This document shows positions 55,282 through 63,211 of a stretch of DNA of 64,000 nucleotides, piece by piece (position 1 is the first letter of the stretch; each line of letters begins with the position of its first letter). The DNA is from Pelomonas sp. Root405. Its GTDB lineage: Bacteria > Pseudomonadota > Gammaproteobacteria > Burkholderiales > Burkholderiaceae_C. The translations under genes were made by a program, and so were the position numbers. Location: positions 139,036 through 203,035 of the forward strand of contig NZ_LMDU01000012.1 in the NCBI RefSeq assembly GCF_001425165.1, in the 5' to 3' direction. The notes beneath the pieces were generated by a model. That model was not told the DNA's origin. It worked only from the letters and a program-made list of their open reading frames with translations, and did no database searches.

Positions 55282-56441
55282 CGTGCCACCGCCGCGCGCA
55301 TCGACCGCGCCACGTAGAGCAGCGCCACCACCGTCAGCGCCAAGCCGATGACGACGCCCGGCATGACCTGAGCCCAACGCAGCGTCTCGCCCTTCAGCAC
55401 GGCCAGCATCAGCGTATTCTGCGCAAGACCCGGCACCCAGAGGTACCAGGGCGCGTCGCCGCCGGGATTGAGCAGGCCGACCATCGGCGCCAGGCTGACG
55501 GCGGTGATGACGAGGGTGCTGCTGGCCTGCGCCTCCTTGAACGTCTTGGATCGGATGGCCAGAGCCATCAGCAGGGCGGACAGGCCGGCCGCAAGCGGGA
55601 TCTGCAGCAGCCAGAAGGCCACCACCTCCTGCATGCCGAACTGGAACATGGCCTGCAGGCTGTCGCTCTTCAGCAGCCACTGCGCTGGCACAAAGCTCAA
55701 GGACGACAACAGCGCCACCGCCATGCCCAGCAGCGCGACGGCGCCCCACTTGCCGGCCACGATGGCGCCATGCGGCGCGGGGTTCATCAGCAGCGGCTCC
55801 AGCGAGCCGCGCTCGCGCTCGCCCGCGGTGCTGTCCAGCGCCGCGGTCAGCGCGCCATAGAGCACGGCCATGATGATGAACATCGGGATGATGCTGGTCA
55901 GCCGCGCGGCGCGGGCCTGCACGCTGGCGAGGTCGCGGTCCTCGATGTCGACCGGCTCCAGCAGCTCGGTGGAAACGCCGCGGATTGCCAGGTTCAGCGA
56001 GGCCCGCTCGCGGTTGAAGCCCCAGAGTAGGCCCTTGATGGCGCCCACGCCGCCGCTGGCGCGCTGGTTGGCGCTGTCGCTGACCACCTCGACCGTCGGC
56101 GCCTCGCCGATCAGCAGCTTGGCCTCGAAGTCCGCCGGCACGACCATCACCGGCTCCAGCAGCGTGGTGGCGCGCAACTGCGCTTCGTAGTCCGCCGGTG
56201 CGGTCTTGACCGTGTAGGTCTGGCGTTCGATGAAGTTCTTCAGCGTCGGCGCATGCTCGATGCCCACTGCCATCAGCTCGCGCCGCTCGGCGCGCTCCTC
56301 GAACGAGGCGATCAAGCCTGACAGCGCCATCAACAGCAGCGGCCCCATCAGCAGGGCGGGTATGAGCAGGCGCAGCAGCGTGCGACGGTCACGCAGCGCG
56401 TCGGACAACTCTTTGGCAAAGACGATCCAGGCCTGCTTCAT
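55278..56441 (-). CDS. ABC-2 type permease, NatB-like
   Basis: A 387-residue integral membrane protein. One N-terminal helix (about residues 22-45) is followed by a large extracytoplasmic domain (about 46-175) and then five or more helices. GERERGSLEPLL is the family signature that couples to the ATPase. NatAB-type exporters pump Na+ or other substrates out. The start overlaps the ATPase stop by four bases. Confidence 0.85.
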   Translation of the reverse strand: MKQAWIVFAKELSDALRDRRTLLRLLIPALLMGPLLLMALSGLIASFEERAERRELMAVGIEHAPTLKNFIERQTYTVKTAPADYEAQLRATTLLEPVMVVPADFEAKLLIGEAPTVEVVSDSANQRASGGVGAIKGLLWGFNRERASLNLAIRGVSTELLEPVDIEDRDLASVQARAARLTSIIPMFIIMAVLYGALTAALDSTAGERERGSLEPLLMNPAPHGAIVAGKWGAVALLGMAVALLSSLSFVPAQWLLKSDSLQAMFQFGMQEVVAFWLLQIPLAAGLSALLMALAIRSKTFKEAQASSTLVITAVSLAPMVGLLNPGGDAPWYLWVPGLAQNTLMLAVLKGETLRWAQVMPGVVIGLALTVVALLYVARSMRAAVAR

Positions 56442-57220
56442 GCAGCCACCTCTTCCGGAAATGCGAGCTTGACGAAGGCGTCCTCGAAGCGCGGTTCACC
56501 CGCCTGGTCGAGCAGCTCTGGCACGCTGCCGCGCGCCACGCTGCGCCCATGGGAGACGATGACGACCTCATCGCAGAGCAGCTCCACCTCTTGCATGATG
56601 TGCGTCGACAGCACGATGCACTTGCCGCCACCCTCGGCGCTGCGCAGCCAGCGCAAGGCTTCGCGCAGCGCGCGGGTGGCCAGCACGTCCAGGCCGTTGG
56701 TCGGCTCGTCGAGCACGATGTTGGCAGGGTCGTGCACGAGCGCGCGGGCCAGCGCCGTCTTCATGCGCTCGCCCTGGCTGAAGCCGTCGGCGCGGCGGTC
56801 GAGGATGGCCTGCATGTCCAGCAGCCGGGCCAGCTCCTCGGCGCGCGCGTTCGCGGCCTCGGGGGCCATGCCCTGCAGGCGGCCGAAGTAGGCGATGTTC
56901 TCGCGCGCGCTCAGACGCGGGTACAGGCCATGCGCGTCGCCCAGGATGCCCATGCGCGCCAATGCTTTCAGCGGTGCATCCTGCACCGCGATGCCGTCGC
57001 AGGCGATATGACCCGCATCGGGCTTGATCAGGCCGGCCAGCATGCGCAGCGTCGTCGTCTTGCCCGCGCCGTTGGCGCCGAGCAGGCCGGTGATACGGCC
57101 ATTGGCCGCCGTCACGCTGACGCCTTGAACCGCGTGCACGACGCGCTTTGCGCCACGCTTGAACAGGCCGCCGCCGGTCTGGGCGACAAAATGCTTGTGG
57201 ACGTCTTGGATGTCGATCAT
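56438..57220 (-). CDS. ABC transporter ATP-binding protein, NatA-like
   Basis: A 260-residue ATPase: Walker A GANGAGKTT, signature FSQGERMKTALARAL, Walker B NIVLDEPTNGLD and the switch His in STHIMQEVE. The sequence MIDIQDVHKHF with an inserted Lys-rich loop resembles NatA. It is coupled by four-base overlaps to the hydrolase upstream and to the permease downstream. Confidence 0.92.
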   Translation of the reverse strand: MIDIQDVHKHFVAQTGGGLFKRGAKRVVHAVQGVSVTAANGRITGLLGANGAGKTTTLRMLAGLIKPDAGHIACDGIAVQDAPLKALARMGILGDAHGLYPRLSARENIAYFGRLQGMAPEAANARAEELARLLDMQAILDRRADGFSQGERMKTALARALVHDPANIVLDEPTNGLDVLATRALREALRWLRSAEGGGKCIVLSTHIMQEVELLCDEVVIVSHGRSVARGSVPELLDQAGEPRFEDAFVKLAFPEEVAA

Positions 57221-58713
57221 TTCAGCGCCTTTGCCTGAACCGGCTGGACGGGTTGGAAGGCCGGCGGCCGCGGAACGCGTGTCGCGCAGGCGGCGTCCTT
57301 CAAGAAGCCCTCGGGCAGCGCGGCCTCGTCCGTCTTTGCGTCGATGAAGCGGAACATGACATCGCGCACGCAGCCCACGGCCATGACGCCATGGCCGGCC
57401 TCGGGCACGACGAGATGCTGCACGCGCGCCGGGTTGCCTGCGGCGAGCGCCTTGGCCACGCGCTCGCCGTGTCGGGCCGGCGTGGCCGGATCGGCGCCGC
57501 CGCTCATGAGCAGCACGGGGCTGGGCGCTGGCGGGATCTTGTAGAAATCGGCCGGCACCTCGCCGCGGGGCCAGGTCTTGCAGACGCGGGCGTACATGTC
57601 GGCATCGACACGGCCGAAGTCCGCCGCCGGTGCGTCGGCCGCCTGCGCCAGCCGCGGCACGTCTTCTGCGCAGATGACCGAGAAATGCATGCCCATCGCC
57701 AGCTTCATGCCCTTGCCTGTGCCGAAGGCAGTGGTCAGCCCGAACAGACCTTCGAAGCGGCCGTCGGCCGCGGCCGCGTGGATGGCAGCGGGCAGGGCGG
57801 CGGCCAGCGCGGGCTGGTAGAGCGGCGGCCGCACCGCGCGCAGCAGCAGCTCGCGGTCAACGGCGAATTGCTCCGGCACGCCGGTCAGCGGGTGAGCCAC
57901 GCTGACCTGGCGCGGCAGCGAGGCCAGCAGCTTCTGCCAGTCGGCGCGCAGCTCGGGGTGTGTCTTGGCATGGGCTGCGATGAGCTTGTCCAGCGCCGCC
58001 TGGGTATCGGGCGAGAAGCTGGCCGGCAGCACCATGTCGGGCGGCGCCACGCCGTCGATGATCGTGCGGCGCACCTTGGTTGGAAACTGGCGCAGGTACT
58101 CCAGTGCCGCGCGTGTGCCGTAGCTGCCGCCGATGAGGTTCCACTGCGGCACGCCCAGCGCCTCGCGAACGGCATCCATGTCCTGCATGGCGATGGTCGT
58201 CGTAAAGAAGCGCAGGCCGCCGTCCAGCCCGTACGGCAGCTTCTCCAGCGCCGCGCGGCATTCGTCCAGGCGGCGCATCTGCGCGGCCGTGTCGAGCTGC
58301 TCGGTGACCGGCAGCTTGCTGTCGTCCGCGCAGTCCAGCGGTGCCGACTTGCCGGTGCCGCGCTGGTCGATGAAGACCAGGTCGCGCCGGTTGTTCAGCC
58401 GGCCGAGCCGCTGCAGCACGCGGGGCGCCACGTTGATGGCGCTCTGGCCGGGCCCGCCCGCCAGCATCAGCACGGCGTCGGGCTGCTTGTTGCGCGCCAT
58501 CGCGGGCACGACAAGGAACTGGATGTCCACCTTCGCGCCGTCCGGCCGTGCGGGGTCGAGCGGGCGTTGCAGGCTGCCGCACAGCAGCTCGTTCGGAATG
58601 CTGTCGACGCGGCAGGGTTTGAGCGCCGTGGCCGCGTGGGCCAGCGACGGGCCGCACAGCGCGGCCGAGATGAGAGCGGCGAGCGCACAGGCGCGCCGGG
58701 CGGGCAGGGGCAT
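57217..58713 (-). CDS. Exported alpha/beta hydrolase (TAP-like)
   Basis: A 498-residue protein with signal peptide (MPLPARRACALAALISAAL) and alpha/beta-hydrolase core. The elements are the oxyanion segment AGGPGQSA, nucleophile in GGSYGTR, acid in GGADPATP and His in PEAGHG. This is the tripeptidyl-aminopeptidase/proline-iminopeptidase layout. It heads a four-gene coupled operon with an ABC exporter and a lipoprotein. Substrate may be a peptide handled by the exporter, but this is inference. Confidence 0.87.
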   Translation of the reverse strand: MPLPARRACALAALISAALCGPSLAHAATALKPCRVDSIPNELLCGSLQRPLDPARPDGAKVDIQFLVVPAMARNKQPDAVLMLAGGPGQSAINVAPRVLQRLGRLNNRRDLVFIDQRGTGKSAPLDCADDSKLPVTEQLDTAAQMRRLDECRAALEKLPYGLDGGLRFFTTTIAMQDMDAVREALGVPQWNLIGGSYGTRAALEYLRQFPTKVRRTIIDGVAPPDMVLPASFSPDTQAALDKLIAAHAKTHPELRADWQKLLASLPRQVSVAHPLTGVPEQFAVDRELLLRAVRPPLYQPALAAALPAAIHAAAADGRFEGLFGLTTAFGTGKGMKLAMGMHFSVICAEDVPRLAQAADAPAADFGRVDADMYARVCKTWPRGEVPADFYKIPPAPSPVLLMSGGADPATPARHGERVAKALAAGNPARVQHLVVPEAGHGVMAVGCVRDVMFRFIDAKTDEAALPEGFLKDAACATRVPRPPAFQPVQPVQAKALK

Positions 58714-58928
58714 GAGGAAAGCTCCGGGGACGGGTTGGCCGCGAGTATCCAGGCCCCTGCGCGGGCTGCCACCGGGCCGGGGTCGGCTGGCGGCGTGGTC
58801 GGTTGAATGGCCCCAAATGCGTGATGAATGGCGGGGCATGTGCTACTTTTGCAATGCCGTGGCGCTACTGGATGCGCCTGCCCACCTCAACATCCCGACA
58901 GCGGCCCAGCCGCGAAGAAAGGCAGTGC

Positions 58929-59135
58929 GTGCAGACACTCGACGAGATGCGTGATCGTTGCCTGCTGACCCACGAGCAGCATGCCGAGATTGGTGCCTGG
59001 GTCAGCCAGGCGCGCACCCCCGAGGCCATCATGGCCATGCCCGAGGGCCTGTGGCGCACGCTGGAACTGGCCAGCGTGCTGATGGATGTGGACGCCGACC
59101 TGCGGCGCGAGCCGCTGCTGTCGGACGGGGTCTGA
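58929..59135 (+). CDS. Small hypothetical protein, 68 residues
   Basis: An unrecognised, mostly helical small protein starting at GTG with AAAGG six bases upstream. Charged N-terminus, a hydrophobic C-terminal helix (LWRTLELASVLM) and acidic tail (DVDADLRREP). An earlier in-frame ATG at 58803 lacks coding character. Convergent with the thioredoxin-like gene. Confidence 0.55.
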   Translation: MQTLDEMRDRCLLTHEQHAEIGAWVSQARTPEAIMAMPEGLWRTLELASVLMDVDADLRREPLLSDGV

Positions 59136-60701
59136 TCAGGCGGCCTTGCTGGCCGGTTTCATCAGTCCCTGGCAGGCCGAACGGGCCTTGACGTCTGCAC
59201 CGTCAAGCTTGCCGCAGACGCCGTCGAGCTGGGCCTTGAGCCGGCCGACCGCGGCCGCCTGTGCCGGCCCCTGGTTCCAGGTGCCGAGCAGGCTGGCCAC
59301 GCGCTTGAGCGACCGTTCGCTGCGCTCATAGAACGCGCCGGGGTCCTTTTCGGCCTCCGCAAACAGCTGGGCGGCGGCCTTCTCGATGCGCGGCGTGTCT
59401 TCGGGCGACAGCTCCACCAGCGCCGCAAGATAGCCCGAGCCCCACTGCAGGCGCGTCGCCGGCCCCTCGCTCTTGTTGAAGGCTTCCTCGTACCAGCGCA
59501 GCGCGTCGGCCTTGCGGCCCTGCTTCTTGGCGTTGCCGCCCAGCTGGCTCATCAGGTAGTAGGGCGAGTGGCTGCGCGCCAGGGCCGACTTCAGCAGCTC
59601 GTCGCTCTCCTTCCACAGGCCGGCGCGGCCCAGCAGATGGGCGGCCTGAGTGACGACGGCCTGGCGTTCGAAGCCGTCGGTGACCTCGCGATTGGCGCGG
59701 CTGGTCTGCTCGCGAGCCTCGGCCAGCAGCGCTGCGGGCAAGTTCTTCGGGTTCGGCTCATCCTTGGCCGTGTCGATGCGGGCCAGGTCGATGCGTGCCT
59801 GCAGCGCGTTCAGGCGGTCGGCGCGGGACAGCGTCGCGTCCTGGTTCAGGCGCCGGAGGGCCGTGTCGAACTCGGCGACGAGCGCCGCGCGCGCCTCGCC
59901 CTGGGCGGGCGCCAGCGCCTTGACCAGATCGGTCGCCTCGTTGGCCAGCACGTCCATCTGCGCACGCGCCTGCGCCGCGTCGGCCAGCACGGCCCGCAGC
60001 CGCGGCAGCTGGGCTGCGTCGGCCGCCTTGCCCTCTGCCAGCGCGCCGATGGACTTCAGCCATAGCCGCGTCGTCGTCTCCCCGTCACCATGATTGGCAG
60101 CTTCGCTGGCCTTGGCCAGCTGGGTCAACGTCGCGGCGCGCTCGGTCACGGGCAGCAGTTGCTGTTCGTCTGTCTCCCAGCCGTAGAAGCCGAGCAGCCG
60201 CCATTCGTTTGCCGACAGCTTCTTGCCAGCCCGGGCGTCGGCGAGCACCGCCTTGACCGGGCGGCCGCTGGACAGGCCGAGTTGCAGCACCTTCATGACC
60301 TGGGCCGCATCGGCCTCGCCGGGCAGCCGTGTGACTTCGCTGCCATTGGCGTTGAACAGGATCAGCGTCGGATAGCCGCGCACCTTGAAGCGCGTGCCCA
60401 GCTTCTGGGCGCCGGGCGCATCGCCATCGATGCCGACCGCCACGAAGGCCTTGCTCTGCTCGATGAAGTCCGCGCGGTTGAATAGCGTGGCCTTGAGCTG
60501 GTTGCAAGGCGGGCACCACTTGGCTCCCCAGTAGAGCAGCACCGGCTTCTTCTCGGTCTTGGCCTGGACGAAGTAGCGGTCGATGTCGGCGTCGGCCGCG
60601 GCGGCCTGCCAGGACACGCCGGGGCCGGTGGTGGCATGGGCGGGGGCACAGCTCAGGGTCAGGGAAAGCGCAAGCGTCGAGAAGAGGGGTAGCAGCTTCA
60701 T
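59136..60701 (-). CDS. Exported thioredoxin-like protein with long helical extension
   Basis: A 521-residue protein with signal peptide (MKLLPLFSTLALSLTL). The thioredoxin fold has active site C63-PP-C66, near the standard WCGPC position, and a cis-proline in RGYPTLILF. About 370 C-terminal residues are alanine-rich, helical and repeat-like. Disulphide reduction or isomerisation in the periplasm is the likely activity; the helical part may bind a client. Confidence 0.86.
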   Translation of the reverse strand: MKLLPLFSTLALSLTLSCAPAHATTGPGVSWQAAAADADIDRYFVQAKTEKKPVLLYWGAKWCPPCNQLKATLFNRADFIEQSKAFVAVGIDGDAPGAQKLGTRFKVRGYPTLILFNANGSEVTRLPGEADAAQVMKVLQLGLSSGRPVKAVLADARAGKKLSANEWRLLGFYGWETDEQQLLPVTERAATLTQLAKASEAANHGDGETTTRLWLKSIGALAEGKAADAAQLPRLRAVLADAAQARAQMDVLANEATDLVKALAPAQGEARAALVAEFDTALRRLNQDATLSRADRLNALQARIDLARIDTAKDEPNPKNLPAALLAEAREQTSRANREVTDGFERQAVVTQAAHLLGRAGLWKESDELLKSALARSHSPYYLMSQLGGNAKKQGRKADALRWYEEAFNKSEGPATRLQWGSGYLAALVELSPEDTPRIEKAAAQLFAEAEKDPGAFYERSERSLKRVASLLGTWNQGPAQAAAVGRLKAQLDGVCGKLDGADVKARSACQGLMKPASKAA

Positions 60702-60774
60702 GGCGGGCGGCGATAAGGGGGTGCGCCGATTGTCCTTGGCTTTGCGGCAGCCCTGGCGCGTTTACCGAGGCCAC

Positions 60775-61215
60775 TCATGAGCTGGCCGCATGAGGGCCGG
60801 GATCGGGCGCACCGAGCACGCGGCAGGCCAGGTCGGTGTCCATGTACTCGGTGACCTCCAAGAGCCGGCCGGCCCGCAGGCGGAACACCATGCAGTAGTG
60901 GTTGTTGTAGGCCTCGCCCGCGTGGGTCTGCACCTCGCCCCGGCACTGAACGACCACGTGCTCGCCATCAGCGATAAAGCGCTGCGCGCGGCTGCGATAG
61001 CGCGTCGCAAAGCGCTGGAACAACGGCTGCAGCAGCTGGCCGCGCACCGCGTCACGGCCGGCCCAGCGGCGCGACCAGCGCGAGACGCCGGCAATCGTCC
61101 AGCTGAAGTCTTCGTCCATGGCAGCAACGAAGGGGCCGCCGTCGCCCTCCGCCAAGGCGGCGTAGATGGACTGCAGCAGGGCCTTGTTGGCGACCGGGGT
61201 GTCAACGGAAGTCAT
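60775..61215 (-). CDS. SnoaL-like/NTF2-fold protein
   Basis: A 146-residue protein of the SnoaL-like cone fold: MTSVDTPVANKALLQSIYAAL, then MDEDFSWTIAG, and late GEAYNNHYCMVFRLRAGRLLEVTEY. Members are polyketide cyclases, isomerases or binding proteins. Its ATG overlaps the MerR regulator's stop by four bases, so they form a two-gene unit. Confidence 0.83.
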   Translation of the reverse strand: MTSVDTPVANKALLQSIYAALAEGDGGPFVAAMDEDFSWTIAGVSRWSRRWAGRDAVRGQLLQPLFQRFATRYRSRAQRFIADGEHVVVQCRGEVQTHAGEAYNNHYCMVFRLRAGRLLEVTEYMDTDLACRVLGAPDPGPHAASS

Positions 61216-61640
61216 GGCGTGCTCCTGGGGTTCAGCGGATCACGTGCCGGGCGCTCGCCGGTTGCGATCCAGTCGTCATAGAAATCGAGCTTCTGGTCCA
61301 GCGCGCCCAGGGCGTCCTGCCAGCGGGCGATGGTCGCCAGCACGTCGGCGCGGTGAGCGGCGAGCATGTCGCGCCGCGCGGCCAGACTCTTGCGGCCCTG
61401 GCTGACCAAGGCCGTGTAGCGGCGCATCTCGGCGATGGACATGCCGGTCGTGCGCAGTCTTTCCATCAGTTCGAGCCAGGCGACGTGTTGCTCGCTATAG
61501 CGCCGCCGGCCGCCGGCGTCGCGCGCCACGCCGGGCACCAGGCCTTGTGCCTCGTACCAGCGGATCGCATGAACAGACTTGCCGCAACGCTGGGCCAACG
61601 TGCCGATCAGCAGCAGGGGTGGGTCGTCTCGGGATGCCAT
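61212..61640 (-). CDS. MerR-family regulator
   Basis: A 142-residue regulator: N-terminal winged helix (LIGTLAQRCGKSVHAIRWYEAQ) and C-terminal coiled coil for dimerisation. The effector residues are not recognisable as metal-binding cysteines. It precedes the SnoaL-like gene and probably controls it. Confidence 0.9.
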   Translation of the reverse strand: MASRDDPPLLLIGTLAQRCGKSVHAIRWYEAQGLVPGVARDAGGRRRYSEQHVAWLELMERLRTTGMSIAEMRRYTALVSQGRKSLAARRDMLAAHRADVLATIARWQDALGALDQKLDFYDDWIATGERPARDPLNPRSTP

Positions 61641-61688
61641 GCAGGCATTGGACGACCTAGAGTGCGCTCTAAGTCAAGCACCCTTGCC

Positions 61689-62360
61689 ATGAACAGCAGC
61701 GACCGCCTTCATCACGCTCTGAGCCGCCTGCGTGCGGCGGCCCGCCCGGAGGCACTGGCCGACATGGCCCGCTTCGGCCTTACCGGCGAGGGCCGCCTGG
61801 GCCTGGCCGTGCCGACTTTGCGAGCGTTGGCGCGCGAGTTCAAGCGCGACCACGAGCTGGCGCTGGCGCTGTGGGACACCGGCATCCCCGACGCCCAGAT
61901 CCTGGCCAGCATGGTGGCCGAGTCCGCGAAGCTGACGGTCGAGCAGATGGACCACTGGGTGGCCGGCATGCGCGCCTGGGATGTCTGCGACCAGGCCTGC
62001 ACGAACGCGTTTGTCAAAAGCCCGCTGGCCTGGGACGCCATTCCACGCTGGTCGGGGCGCCAGCCGGAGTTCGAGAAGCGCGCCGGTTTCACGCTGCTGG
62101 CCGTGGCCGCGGTGCACCAAAAGACGCGACCGGATGCCGATTTCCTCGCCCGGCTGCCCCTTATCGAAGCCGCAGCCGACGACGAGCGCAACTTCGTCAA
62201 GAAAGCCGTGAACTGGGCGCTGCGTCAGATCGGCAAGCGCAGTACCGGTTTGCGTGAGCCGGCGCTCACTTTGGCGGAGCGGCTGTGCGGCCGTCCCGAG
62301 AAGTCAGCGCGCTGGATCGGCGCGGACGCCCGCCGCGAGCTGAGCCGGGCCCGCGGCTAG
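61689..62360 (+). CDS. DNA alkylation repair protein (AlkD-like)
   Basis: A 223-residue HEAT-repeat glycosylase family protein: AREFKRDHELALALWDTGIPDAQILASM, then MRAWDVCDQACTNAF and the late KKAVNWALRQIGKR. AlkD-type enzymes remove alkylated purines such as 3-methyladenine. The start lies in the spacer of the divergent MerR gene. The stop overlaps the convergent cupin gene. Confidence 0.88.
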   Translation: MNSSDRLHHALSRLRAAARPEALADMARFGLTGEGRLGLAVPTLRALAREFKRDHELALALWDTGIPDAQILASMVAESAKLTVEQMDHWVAGMRAWDVCDQACTNAFVKSPLAWDAIPRWSGRQPEFEKRAGFTLLAVAAVHQKTRPDADFLARLPLIEAAADDERNFVKKAVNWALRQIGKRSTGLREPALTLAERLCGRPEKSARWIGADARRELSRARG

Positions 62361-62734
62361 CCGCGCAGCTGCTCATCAATGGAGCGCGTCTTTTCATTGG
62401 GCGAGTCGCCGCTGTGCAGCGTGGTCTTGCGCTCGATCAGCATCAGCAGGCACTCCTCCTCGGCGACCGGGCAGTGCTCCACGCCGCGCGGCACGACGAA
62501 CATCTGACCGGCCTCCAGCGTCACGGGGCCGTCGCGCAGCTCGATGCGCAGCTGGCCGCGCAGGATGTGGAAAAGCTCGTCCTCGTCCGGGTGGCGGTGC
62601 CAGCCGAAGGTCCCCTGCACCTTGGCGACCTTGACGTAGTTGTCGTCAAAGGCGCCGACGACGCGCGGCGACCAGAGTTCGGTCAGGCTGGCGGCGATGT
62701 CGATCGGACTGACGGCCGTGGTGAGTTGCTTCAT
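62357..62734 (-). CDS. Cupin-domain protein
   Basis: A 125-residue single cupin barrel with metal-binding motif WHRHPDEDELFH (His, His, Glu) and second motif VPRGVEHCP. Metal-dependent sugar or small-molecule chemistry or binding is possible. Its stop codon shares four bases with the convergent alkylation-repair gene. Confidence 0.88.
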   Translation of the reverse strand: MKQLTTAVSPIDIAASLTELWSPRVVGAFDDNYVKVAKVQGTFGWHRHPDEDELFHILRGQLRIELRDGPVTLEAGQMFVVPRGVEHCPVAEEECLLMLIERKTTLHSGDSPNEKTRSIDEQLRG

Positions 62735-62990
62735 GTCGTTGTGCAGGCGTTGGGCTGAGGCAGGCGCCAGCGTATCCGCGGCGGCAGTTTGCGGTTCCGC
62801 GGGATATCGAGGGCATCAATTGATGCTGACCCCATTTTGAATCCCCCTTTTGGGTGAGTTCGGGGGGGGCCATCCCCCGCACTCCCCCTTCGTTCCACCT
62901 TCCGGGTGATGGCCGGCAAGAGGGCTGGCGCCGATGCTGACGTTGTGCCGTTTTCCACGGTGTCGAACGCCTCAAACCCCGGAGCCCACC
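62735..62990. other. 256-bp intergenic region with a 14-bp palindrome and G/C tracts
   Basis: Contains GCATCAATTGATGC (62813-62826), a perfect palindrome, then alternating C- and G-runs (AATCCCCC, GGGGGGGG, CCCCC). No gene is credible; the G-run may form unusual structures. The promoter of the 71-residue protein lies at its right end. Confidence 0.45.
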
Positions 62991-63206
62991 ATGCAATTCT
63001 TCAGCTCTTCGCAACAAGCCTGGTCCACTTCCAAGCTGCCGCTGACGCCGCTGCAGCGGCCCCGCGCAAACGGCGGCAATGGCGCCAAGGGCAAGGCCGC
63101 GGTCGGCGGCTGGTTCGACTCGAGCTTCGATCTGGCCACCGGCCTGGAAGTCTCGGAGCAGGACAACGACACTCTTTACCAACTCTGGGAACTGTCCCAG
63201 AGCTAA
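62991..63206 (+). CDS. Small orphan protein, 71 residues
   Basis: GGAG six bases before the ATG supports this start. Residues 1-20 are Ser/Gln-rich, a Gly/Asn/Lys stretch follows (about 25-40), and the C-terminal part (GGWFDSSFDLATGLEVSEQ, DTLYQLWELSQS) is acidic and amphipathic. I do not recognise it. It could be a secreted or regulatory small protein; earlier in-frame starts add 19 residues of non-coding character. Confidence 0.6.
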   Translation: MQFFSSSQQAWSTSKLPLTPLQRPRANGGNGAKGKAAVGGWFDSSFDLATGLEVSEQDNDTLYQLWELSQS

Positions 63207-63211
63207 GCCGC

